Positions 21,781 through 31,862 of a DNA stretch of 64,000 bases are shown here, one piece after another. The notes beneath the pieces were generated by a model. The model saw nothing but the letters and a program-made list of their open reading frames with translations, ran no database searches and was not told the DNA's origin. This DNA is from Trichobilharzia regenti (lineage: Eukaryota > Platyhelminthes > Trematoda > Strigeidida > Schistosomatidae): assembly GCA_944472135.2 (NCBI GenBank), contig CALYDD020000354.1, forward strand, positions 1-64,000, read 5' to 3'. The number at the start of each line of letters is the position of its first letter. Position 1 is the first letter of the stretch. Position numbers and translations under genes: made by a program.

Positions 21781-22745
21781 TTACGCGGAAACTACACAAG
21801 ATGAATATTTTTATTCTCTACTCATTATGATAAATATCTCACGAAAATTGATGAAGTATATTCGAGAACAGTTCATGGGAAAATATGAGTGATATTGTCA
21901 CTGTGTGTAGAACCAGTATTCACACTGCAAGTTTGTGATGTGTGTAGACACGTCGGATCCTCAAGTCATATCATCATATCTCATCGACTGATATCTTTAT
22001 GCGATTCAGAGTGATCATTCTTTTCTATACTCTGTTGAAAAAACCTGATGCTGATTACGTTAAACAGAAGTGAAGCCAAGTGAAATTAAGATAATGAGAA
22101 TGTTTATGTGATTTGTGAACATCTAAATATAGACAGGAATTTGTCCTGAATTATAATAATGAGTACTTCACCTCACAGAATAAATCAGGCCACATACTTT
22201 TGTGATGAGAACAAGAAATTGGTGCAGTGGAGGAGGGAGGGGGGAAACAGACAACAAGAATGACTCACTCACACACAGACTGCTGATCATTGATTGTGAT
22301 TATTCTTAAGCTTGCATCGTAATTACTAACAAACTATCGTCGTATGATTGAATATGTCACGCTGGCAAAAGCAACATTGTTGTAATTAAAGTCAACAAAA
22401 ATTAAACTGGTTACTTTCTTATTGAATAATTTGTATACTGAATTCTCTAGGAGCTTATCTTATACAACTTAAACTATCTGGAGCTAGTGAACTAGAAGCA
22501 TTTTCAGTAGTCTTAGTATTATTAATGATTGTCGCTGTTATCGTGACAAATAGTCACACTGAATTGAGTGAGCCATGATGCTGGTTTTGTCTTCTTTCTC
22601 TTCCTCATATCAGAAGTGATAGTTGATTAACCCGTTAGAAGATCAAGCAGTCCACTTGATATTCACATATATGGTGATGTCGTTATTTCTGGGGGCAATG
22701 AATGCTTCACAAGTACACCATTCAGTTTGACAGAAGATCGTTTCT
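21780..22745 (-). repeat. Dispersed repeat R1, inverted full copy
   Basis: A near full-length reverse-oriented copy. The 'ttcatgggaaaatatgag' end lies at about 21,870 and the lysine-rich block at about 22,590-22,610. It lies in the same orientation as the shorter copy at 20.17-20.70 kb, giving two inverted units in a row. Confidence 0.7.
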
Positions 22746-24911
22746 CAATAATAGTTCGCAAAATCCCTCTTCAACTATCTATCTGCAATATTCATGCGCA
22801 CTTTGAATGTTTCAATGAAATCTGTAATTGTTCACCTCTTTTCTACCAGGTTGTATTCACGCTTCATCTACTGTCTGTTCCTTATCATTTGTCTTTCTTC
22901 CCATTTCATCTCTAATTTTGATGCGTCTTTTTCACCTATGTGATGACAACGTTGATAGTGTGTTGTTCTAAGACTGTGATTGTGTTTGTTTCATTGAAGT
23001 TGGCTGTGATCTTGGAATATTTGTTGTACGTTTTATTTTTCGGGATTTGACTAGGCACGCAGACTACATAAAAAACAGACAAGTAGTATTCAGGAATTAC
23101 GCTCCACTTGATGCTTTTACTACAAGTCATGTTCGATTTCCATATGATAATCTGTATGTATTTCATTCAATTACACCAACGATTAGTCACTTGCTTTTCC
23201 TCATTCGATCAACAGACTGGTCCATATTCATCAGGATAGAGTCGGCTGTAGAACATACTGTAAAACTGAGTTACACTATCAAATGTAGTTTGCATGCCTT
23301 TCTACTGTGACCACTAATCAGCAGAAATGTTTTCAATCCGTTATTTTCACGTAAGAACGCACATCCTTTAGATTATTACAGACTTTTAGTAAATCGTCAT
23401 CACTGAAAGCCCAATAAATGCTTGAGATAACGTGTAATCTATGCATTCACTAACATCGGTTTGGAGTGCACATTCCATGGGCAAGATAACAGAGCTGTGA
23501 GGTAAGAAATAAATAGATCACATTGAGTGAATTAATCAAGTCTTATCATAATCTTGTTCTGTCTCGGATGTGCCACAATTAGTGGACCGGACAATCGCTC
23601 TCCTTAAGTATATCGAGCACAGTCTGTTAATGAATACATCCACTTTTGTGTTGTTTGTATTACTTTTTGTATTTTGAAAGCCAAAGTACTACTTGTACTG
23701 TTATCGTGTTTAACTCAGGGTAAATTTGTAATTGTGACGTTTCATTTCTTTTTATAACTTCATCAGCATATTATCACAACGATGGTGGGAAACGGCCCCC
23801 CACAGAAAACGGTTCACTATCGAACAGATCTGTCACACTGTCACTCAGTTTGTCACTTCAATCAAATGAACTCAATAAGAGTTGTATATTGATATTCAAA
23901 TATGATTACAACTAAAAAGAAGTTAACTGCAGTTGATGATACTTTCATTATTTTATATATTCACGCCTGCGTTTCGATTCACTCACAGCATATAATTTCC
24001 TAATTACCATAAGTATATGTGGTTGTGCAGCTTGATAGTTGCCTGTTCAAAAAGTGTCTTTTCGCTGAATCACTCACTTGGATTATGGAAATATCGAAGT
24101 GAAAGTTTCCAGATTAGAAGTTTTTCTACACAATGCAGATAATTTCTGTTGGTGAATATATTATCTCATCATTGTGCTTAAAATGTGTTATGACTAGAAA
24201 TATTGAGATTAGTGAATAGACACCAGACGTAACTGATACCAGCAGTTCTACCTACCACAATGCTATCTCAATGATACCGCTAAGATTAGTACCGCCAGTT
24301 ACTCGAATTTCCACTGTTGAGGCGTCGATATCAAGTTGCATGGAAGCCTATTCGGTGGCATCATCTTCAAATGAATAGAATTCCAATTCTTCCTTAGATT
24401 AATATTATCAATGGGGTAGCCAGTAAACAATATCTACACTCCGGATACAACAAAATTAATTTAACTGATCTCAGTAACACATAAAGCGGATGGAAATTTT
24501 CCTAACTGATGAAATAAATCTCTGAAGTATATACACCATCATGTCAAGTATGATTTTGTAAGCGTCGACAAGTATGAAAATTACTCAGAATGAGAACATC
24601 AAATTCATCTGATTAATCGGAAGAAGTCAAATATTGGAATGATGCAATTATATTTAAAAGAGAGACAATAAGCGTTATAATGAAAATGGGTTATTTCATT
24701 AAGTTTTCATGAAATCCATTGCACACCAAGAATGTGCAGAATACACGTTCACCATGCCAGCGTGGGTAGGATATTCGCATTCTCCTATAGTTTTCTACTC
24801 CAGCTTCTGTAAAGGAAATGAAAGAAGGTGAGCATTTTTGATTTCATACTAAAGCAAACGATATAAGTATAGAATGTGAGTGAGCATTGTGGTGAAGCAC
24901 AACTCCATTGT
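22745..24911. other. No recognised gene
   Basis: No frame with a known motif. The block at about 24,545-24,610 ('gagaacatcaaattcatctg') resembles 35,575-35,640 and 63,640-63,690, marking another dispersed repeat. Confidence 0.4.
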
Positions 24912-25124
24912 GGATAAGATTTCATTTTGAAAAATCACACAGTGTTATGCACTAATGCTAACTGATGACGTTTCGAGCACAAACTATTGCACATAATCAT
25001 GTCAATGAAGAAATCAGTTGTGTGAGCAAGTTGATATGATTATGATCAAGAGTTTGGGCTGGAAACGTCATCAGTTAATATTACTGTATAAGAGTGAATG
25101 ATTTATCAAAATCAAATCTTATCC
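24912..25124. repeat. 213-nt imperfect palindrome
   Basis: The sequence is self-complementary about position 25,018 without gaps in the register. The best arms are 24,959-24,985 and 25,051-25,077, matching at 25 of 27 positions and containing taactgatgacgtttc. The outer arms begin and end with ggataagat and its complement. The loop is only about 25 bases. It could be a small inverted-repeat transposon (MITE-like), a fold-back repeat or a source of hairpin RNA. No clear target duplication was found. Confidence 0.8.
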
Positions 25125-27119
25125 ATAAAGCAAATGAGGCTGAATGTTATGAGTATTGGAAGAGACACGAGAGAATCGACTAATTTTAACTACCGCACTC
25201 GTAATGACTGAGACTCAGTGACTGTGTGAGTGAGGATGTATCGGGTATGTCTGACATGGTTCAAGTAGACTTGACCGCAAATGGGGTTCACTTGAGAAGA
25301 AGACATCGGTTGGGTTTTGTTGAATATCTAGTCTGTGATACACTGAATGATTGTCTTCATCATACCAGGTATGATTTCATATTATATGATATGTCATGAA
25401 CAAATTGGTGATTCATCGAATCCTACTACCCTTGTCCTTCGTGTTCAAAGTAAAAATAATAATATTTTCGTGTGGACTGCATTCAAATTCTAGTTATACA
25501 TATTTATCTAAATAAATAGGTTGGTATTTTCCATCATGAGTAAATTTTGAATTATGATAAATGGTGATTCCTTATGAGATATTAAGTGTATCTTACGTTT
25601 CAACCTCTCGACGGCGGCTTCATAAATGGTCTTGAACACTTGAAAGTAAAAGATTAGTGTAAAGATGACATATTAGTTGAATGAAGACTAGTCTTTCTCA
25701 TCAGTGTGTAAATTCCTTCTCCGACAACTGATAGGATTTGACAATGTGCACAGTAATAAAATACGCATAAGCATATGCATAAGTTTCTTTGTCTACAAAC
25801 TGTTTGATGAGTGGCATATCATAATATATGTCCAAACCGAGTTGACTTTTAACGGTTTGAAAAATTTGGGCATTGGGTATATGATATTCATTATAAGAAA
25901 GGCTTTTGTATTTCCCAATGAATCGTTTTATTTTTCATTCATTGGGAAATAGAAAAACCTTTATAATAATGAAGGGCATATCACACTCAATCAGTCAACA
26001 CTTCATATAATGTGGCAACACTCATGTCTAGGTTGGTCACAGTCATACAGTAGAAACCGTCAATTATTCTAATATCTGCGTTGTAACGAGAATTTACAGT
26101 CTTTGCTGTATTGATTAGTCTTCCTGACATGTATGAGCCTACACGTGAACACATCGGACAGTTTCTCCTCAACTAACTTCCTCTTGCCACTGTCGGCTAA
26201 ATTTAATCTATTGCCGTGTGAACACTCGTGCTGACCTAGTTCCTTCTTTGCATTTCCATGTTGCTTAACAAATTAGTAGTCAATTGTGATTGTGTGAGTA
26301 AGATTAGCCTGTGTGAAACTAAACCGTCACCTGTCGATATTTTGACGATTTCTACCTGTAAAGTGATTCTGTTGGTGGATGTTTCAGACTAGTCTTGTTT
26401 TCTGTGTGATCTGTTGGCATTATTTAGTGAACAGACCAGAAACTGCCAAAAGTTGTGTACTAACTACGAACTGATGCACAACTCTGTGTAGACTTAGACA
26501 TTCTAAGATGAATGTATTACTGCTTTTGGTTTGAAATGCATAACCATTTTGAAATGAGAACAATGTCCACGTTATTAACAAGCGTTATGGGATTATTGCA
26601 ATTGCTGATTATGCGGAATACCAGATAATCATTTTTTCTTTATTTTGTGAATAAATATTGATGCATAAATCGATTGTGTAAAACTCATGAACAAAACAGA
26701 TTGCACTTACTGATGGCTTGACCATACTTCCTTTTGTTCTCATAAAAATCTCTTATTTTATGCTTCAAATTTGTTAGATCTGAAATTTGAAAGAGAATGA
26801 CTGCATTCTAAAACTGAATGTCACAGAATCAAATGGCGAACGGTGATCATACGGAATACTGTGAAATAATTGGTGGTTTGGAATAATGTGTTGTTGTTGA
26901 GATAGACGATTACCTCGTCCACGTTATCCCTCACTTAAACGTCGATTATTGCACGTCTTGGGAGACAGCGAGAACACTTTCGATAAACCCTTGCATGGAC
27001 TTATTGTTTCTCGTCCTGTATTGAAATTGGATAATTTTGACTCCAACAGTATTGGTAGACTGGCAAATTCGTCCTAAATGTCAATGAACGTGAATGATTG
27101 AATTACATTAACTGCAGTC
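25125..27119. other. Downstream flank of the micro-exon gene, otherwise unassigned
   Basis: On the minus strand this is 3' of the stop codon of the micro-exon gene. An aataaa signal on that strand lies at 26,644-26,639 and would give a 3' untranslated region of about 480 nt, but no processing data are available. No other gene is seen. Confidence 0.35.
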
Positions 27120-30100
27120 TCAACTACAACAGACAGTTTCACAGACTTCAGATTTCACGTCATTACACTTCTCAGATGTAATGTGTGATAGCAACCCTGG
27201 AAAGAAAGCCATCTGATATTAAACATGATACTGTATCCTGCACATTGATAGATCTACTTCAAATTCACTGACAACGCTACCAGATCGAGAGCTGGGTGAA
27301 TCCGGTGAAACAAACTCTTATGAGAATATATTTGACTTTCGAGAATTGACCTGATGAAATTCAGAAATGTTCTCTCAATATCTTTCAAAGCAGTAATATT
27401 TCGTAATTTAATTCAAGAGTGACTGGTCATCACTAGATTACCGTGACGGTTTCCTGTTGGTCTATAATCTTCACAGTCGAATGCTTGTTCTGCTCGCAAC
27501 TTAGCTGATGAAGAAACAGAAGAGAGAGACAGAATAGCACATTGAAACAATGAGAAGCAAAACTTATCTTTATCAACAAATATTCAGGCAAATACACGCC
27601 TATGAAATGGCAAAACATCATACAAATAATTGTGGACTTAGTTATCTTGAATAAAAAATCTCCACTCCCAACTCTCTGGTTTTTACCTGGAATAATCAGG
27701 AGAGTGCTAGAGTGAAATAGACACCGGCATATTAGATAGGAATGTTTATTGGATAAGTGTGAAGTAGGAATGCAAACCTAAACTGTTTACCTGCGTAAGC
27801 ATCAGCCTCTCCCTTGATACATTCTTGAAAGAAATACTCCTCTCTGTGAGGACCTGTATGTAAATGAATTTCAAACAATGTGTCAACTCATGTTTATTAT
27901 CTTTGGAAATAGGTGCTAAATAAATGTATGAATTTCACTCATGAATGGTGAGTGATTCAGAGGTTCGGATATAGTCTGGAACTGGAATATGGTCTACGGG
28001 AATTGTCTTCGATGACTCTGCTCTCAAATTGTGTAGTAACACACTGATAAGTGTTCTCCATAAAATGACCAGTTAAATATATGAGCAAATTTTCAATGAA
28101 CCTCATTAGTGTTGAAGGAATGGCTATCAGTGGGTAGTAATAATTCTGATAAATGACTGAAGTAATAATCAAGGAAGTATTTTGGATAGAGGGATCAGTG
28201 AGAGTAAAGAAAGACGCTACGATGGATGATAAATGGGGAGTGAGCACTATGCAAGTCGAATATGAAATGACTACATAATCCCCAAGGACAACTTTTACGC
28301 TTGAATGCAACATTCTTTCATCCTGCATTGAGTTCTGGAAATAACATCAGACATATATATGCCAATCAGTTCCACTTATGACACATTTCGGTACAAAATT
28401 TATAAGATCATTCTATGTGGTTTCTCCTGTCAAATAGATTCGAGGAATACATTTTAACTCTGATATCATTCTCAATGCTTGAACTATACACTGGGTGCAG
28501 ACAAAGTGATAACAACCACACATGAAGTCGGTTGACATAAAATAAAGTTACCATATTGTTCAGGGTTCTTTTCAAGTTTGGATAGTGCAGCTGGAAAATA
28601 CAGAAAATGATTGCTGATATTAAGAGATCATCTAAAAGAATAGTTCCTTATGCATCACTGTGTTGTATGTGGATTTACATCACACCTGATTAATTCCACG
28701 GTATGCTCAAGCATACTTTTTCAATGTCTTCTACTGATTATCACAATGCAATTCAATGGACCAGCCTGTAACACTCAGTTCTCGTGAAATTTATTATTCC
28801 TAATTACATCTAAAGACGGAAATGATTCTCTTCAATCGTCCACTTTCCATTAGGTTGTTTTCCAGACATCTTCAAGATGAATATCTTCATCGATTCAATA
28901 AAGTGTTCATTTCATCGGAATGTCAAGCTGACGTCATTTGCCTGATGATCGAATTCAGAGTCTTAACCCTTCTGATTGATGCTTGACTTTAGAGTTTTCA
29001 ACACTGGTCTCCAAAGCGAATGATGACATAATGTGTGCGTTAAACTGAGTTATAGATTGAACCAAGTTGATAACATCTCGAAGAAAGCAGTGAAATTCCA
29101 TGAACCTGTGTCCCTTTCAACCACCTCAATGAATCACATTCCTCTAGACACACTAAATCAGTGAGTAATCTCATTAGATAAGATAATTGTTTTAAGTCTG
29201 AAAGTGCGCTTTCAAAGTTGTAGGATCTCACTGAATTGTTCTAGCTGCATCATCGTCGACTTTGAATATTCTACACAATAATAACACTTAAACACCTCGG
29301 ATAACCATGTAAATAGAAGCAGTATATAAAGGTGAAATAAATCTTGGAACACACAGTTGAATAATTCGTTTCCGGAGTAGCTTTCATAAAATCTTCTGCA
29401 ACAGCTAACAACTGAAAGAGATTGTTAGTCAGAGAAATTCATAAAATCATCACTCACAGTTCGCAAAGGTACGGTTGCCGGTTTCTGTAACTGCATTTAT
29501 AATCTTGTCTAAAGAAAGAGAGAGAGAGAGAGAAGTGAGTAGAGTCACTGCATGACACAGGACACCGGTTAGAACTTCAGCATTTACTATGATGAAAACA
29601 GTGAGTTGATTGGCTATTATTGGAGCATGCCTACACCGTAGTATATTCATTTTACAACAAAGTGATTGTCATGAACATGAACGTGTAACATTTCTTATTG
29701 GAGCGAATGAGAACGGATGAGAAGTGAATGAGGAGTCAGGTAGTTGCATGCTAACATCCTCACTTGAATAAGTGTCATGTCAGCTGGCTCCACGTAATTA
29801 CAATGCCTGAAGTCGAAGCATTTCCACTGAATAGCCTATGGGGAAAATCTTCTGAAAGTATAACAAATGTTTCATGCGAACATCATATGCAGAAATCGTG
29901 AAGACCTAGGCAAATTATCAATCACCTGAAATTATTGCTTACTTTCCAGTTTTGTAATTTCTTCTTCATTGCTGCGAATCGAACTAGCTAATTTGGGTAA
30001 TTCAGCTATGGAAAAGAGAGCGAGAATTATTTCGAATAATTTACAATTGGAGGGATTTTACAAGAGACATGATGTAACGAAACATCAAAAGCTTCTTTAG

Positions 30101-30713
30101 GTTAATGCAAGAAGAATTATATATCCATCTGAAATCAATCGTCTTACCTACAGTCCCCTTAAGCAATTCTTCTATGTCTCCTAACTTAGACGATTCACCT
30201 TTAAAATTGACAAAATGGAGAGAACAAGCATTGTTACACAAACCGAAACTTTATTAACACGTGAATATTATGTTAGAATTTGCTAACTTCTAAAGCCTAA
30301 AGAGCCATGTGTGCATTGAGTTTATATGATTGGAAATCTGAAAAACTGCTAATTAACAGAACACTAGTTGGAGGATTTGAATGTTTGCTGCATTCACTTA
30401 CAATTTCGGAGATGGAAAGATCATCGAAATACTCTTCATCACTGAAGGAGAGTGATATGTAAAGGTGAGATACTGAAAGTGGAATGGGTTTGTTGGAGAC
30501 ACAAGCAGTCTCCTCTCAGAAATATGATCACGGAATAGTCTTACAAAACACTGATAGGATGAAACAGTAGCATTCATCATAATGCAAAAAAGGTTTATTT
30601 GAAAATAAAGGGTCACAAATGCACAGTCATGGTTATGTATGCGTACTCTCGTTCATGGTGGCAAACACCAGCAGTGTTATCACAGATATGAAACTGTACA
30701 TCAAGTTGAACAT
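27120..30713 (-). CDS. Micro-exon gene (MEG) encoding a small secreted Cys-rich protein
   Basis: Nine exons on the minus strand: 30,713-30,647 (67 nt, ATG), 30,472-30,398 (75), 30,198-30,148 (51), 30,005-29,943 (63), 29,508-29,458 (51), 28,590-28,552 (39), 27,823-27,791 (33), 27,504-27,442 (63) and 27,196-27,120 (77, with TGA). Each is flanked by AG and GT, mostly with long pyrimidine tracts and gtaag-like donors. All internal exons are multiples of three, and every junction is phase 1. The joined frame is open for 172 codons. Exon 1 encodes a signal peptide (core 'YSFISVITLLVFA'). Exons 2-5 are acidic and Leu/Lys/Glu-rich, perhaps helical. Exons 7-9 supply six Cys, four in the last ('SEKCNDVKSEVCETVCCS'). 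Symmetric tiny exons behind a signal peptide define schistosome MEGs, secreted by gland or tegument cells. Exons 1-2 are the weakest: donor gtacgc, and in exon 2 donor gtgaat is needed for phase although gtaagt lies 4 nt earlier. Family not assigned. Confidence 0.8.
28299..28334 (-). other. Possible unused or alternative micro-exon
   Basis: A 36-nt stretch lies between a strong acceptor (ttatttccag) and donor (gtaaaa) within the micro-exon gene. In the phase used by the neighbouring exons it contains a TGA, although it is open in the other two phases. It may be a decayed exon, an alternative exon that ends translation, or chance. Confidence 0.35.
29154..29411 (-). other. Possible optional micro-exons
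   Basis: Three splice-like units lie here: 29,411-29,355 (57 nt, phase-compatible, weak donor gtgtgt), 29,270-29,232 (39 nt, donor gtgaga) and one starting at 29,197 after cactttcag. The 39-nt unit gives a stop if joined after the 51-nt exon but is open if joined after the 63-nt exon at 30,005-29,943, so it could be a mutually exclusive alternative. None is needed for the core model. Confidence 0.35.
29515..29533. repeat. (ga)n tract forming the polypyrimidine tract of an intron
   Basis: Nine or so ag units. On the minus strand they read as a ct tract directly before the 51-nt exon at 29,508-29,458. Confidence 0.7.
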
Positions 30714-30753
30714 ATTCTCTGCTTCCTTTGTTTTCTCTGATTCCACTTCACAG

Positions 30754-30761
30754 CTTTTATA
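30754..30761 (-). promoter_or_regulatory. TATA box of the micro-exon gene
   Basis: tataaaag on the minus strand, ending about 40 nt before the start codon at 30,713. A start of transcription 25-30 nt downstream would leave a leader of roughly 10-15 nt. Confidence 0.6.
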
Positions 30762-30769
30762 CTCTTGCT

Positions 30770-31370
30770 GATGGTGAGTTGTAGTGTTGTAATGCGTTTG
30801 TCAGTTGATAAAAATCCTAGTGCTTATCTTGTTTTCCATTTGTTGAATTAGGCCCGTTTGTGTTGATTAGTTGTTGGTGGTTGATTAAGTGAGTGAGTTT
30901 GTATTTGTGTGGGTGGGTTAGTGAGCGTACGTTCAGCATCACTACAGTATTCTTGTTTTCACGCTACAATGAATATTCTCTCGTATTCAACAAGTCAGTC
31001 TTATAACAGAATTCCTGCTTGATGTTGATGAAACTCAAGAGTAAGTTTTGCTCATGCTTGTATTCACCAATTAACGAGCGTCTCTGACATAAACGGGTGC
31101 CAAAATTGTGTTTTGGAGATGAGCAACGACAGACTATGACACGGAAAGAGATTGCGTGCGTGTGTGGACTTTGTTTTGAATTATTCATTCCATAAGTGTC
31201 AATCAATGTAACATCCTGACCAAATGAATATGTGATATCCAAGCAATTGTCTCTGTCACTTAGAACACGGGCTTGCCAAATATGGTATTGTTGAGTTCTT
31301 ATAAATAATTCTACGAGCATATGAGCATTTTGCACTGATTTCTGTTTCTGCCTGATGAGATACAAGGAGA
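30770..31370. repeat. Upstream flank with a dispersed repeat
   Basis: The block at about 31,105-31,170 ('ggagatgagcaacgacaga', 'tatgacacggaaagagatt') recurs at 35,645-35,715 and, weaker, near 63,750. An open frame on the minus strand here is part of that repeat and has no motif. Confidence 0.5.
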
Positions 31371-31750
31371 GAGTTTAGGGTAGAGTGGGTGTTGGGGGTT
31401 GGAGAGTATGGTTTTAGACCATTTTTCGCATGTATTCAGATGTCTTTCTCCTAATGACGAGGTGACTAAGATTTACATCACAAGTCCTACCAACTAACTT
31501 CAACATATTTCTCAGGATGATATAGTCGTTTCTCAGTAGCCCAGGAAAGACTAGTGGCGAGCAGTAAAGTAGAATAGGTAAGACACGAGGGTTGAAAGAT
31601 TGTAAAAGTAGAGATTGGGTGATTCCTGATAGTCAGAGTTTCTTAATGTAGTAGATTAGGCAGAGAATTTTCTTGAAGATTTTCAGGATAGAAGATGTCC
31701 AAGTAAGGTCGAAACCACACCGGGGTTTTCAGCATAGGCTTAGTTTCAAT
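31370..31750 (-). pseudogene. CR1-like LINE fragment (reverse transcriptase C-terminal part)
   Basis: Read on the minus strand it matches about 54,590-54,955 of the CR1-like copy closely. Shared blocks include 'ctacattaagaaactc', 'ctattctactttactgctc', 'ctttcctgg', 'actatatcatcctgag' and 'catctgaatacatgcga'. Indels break the frame. It lacks the 5' half and the 3' tail, and it lies between the micro-exon gene promoter flank and the minus-strand RTE. Confidence 0.85.
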
Positions 31751-31862
31751 TTTTGACACCTTAATGCTACATGCTGAATATTCCAACCTGTTTTTGTAGC
31801 ATTTATAATACTCTCGCAATATTTCAAGTAACGCGTATAATTTATTATTATTATTGTATCCT

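Noticed and set aside
24959..24972. Hammerhead ribozyme core (ctgatgac followed by gtttc)
   Set aside because: No gaaa block in the right place on the same strand. The motif is part of the palindrome arm.
27957..28328. 123-codon open frame on the minus strand inside the micro-exon gene
   Set aside because: It spans intron sequence with its own splice-like borders and is not needed for the model. It could at most be an alternative last exon.
30964..31365. 133-codon open frame upstream of the micro-exon gene
   Set aside because: Part of it is a dispersed repeat found elsewhere without the open frame, and no motif is present.
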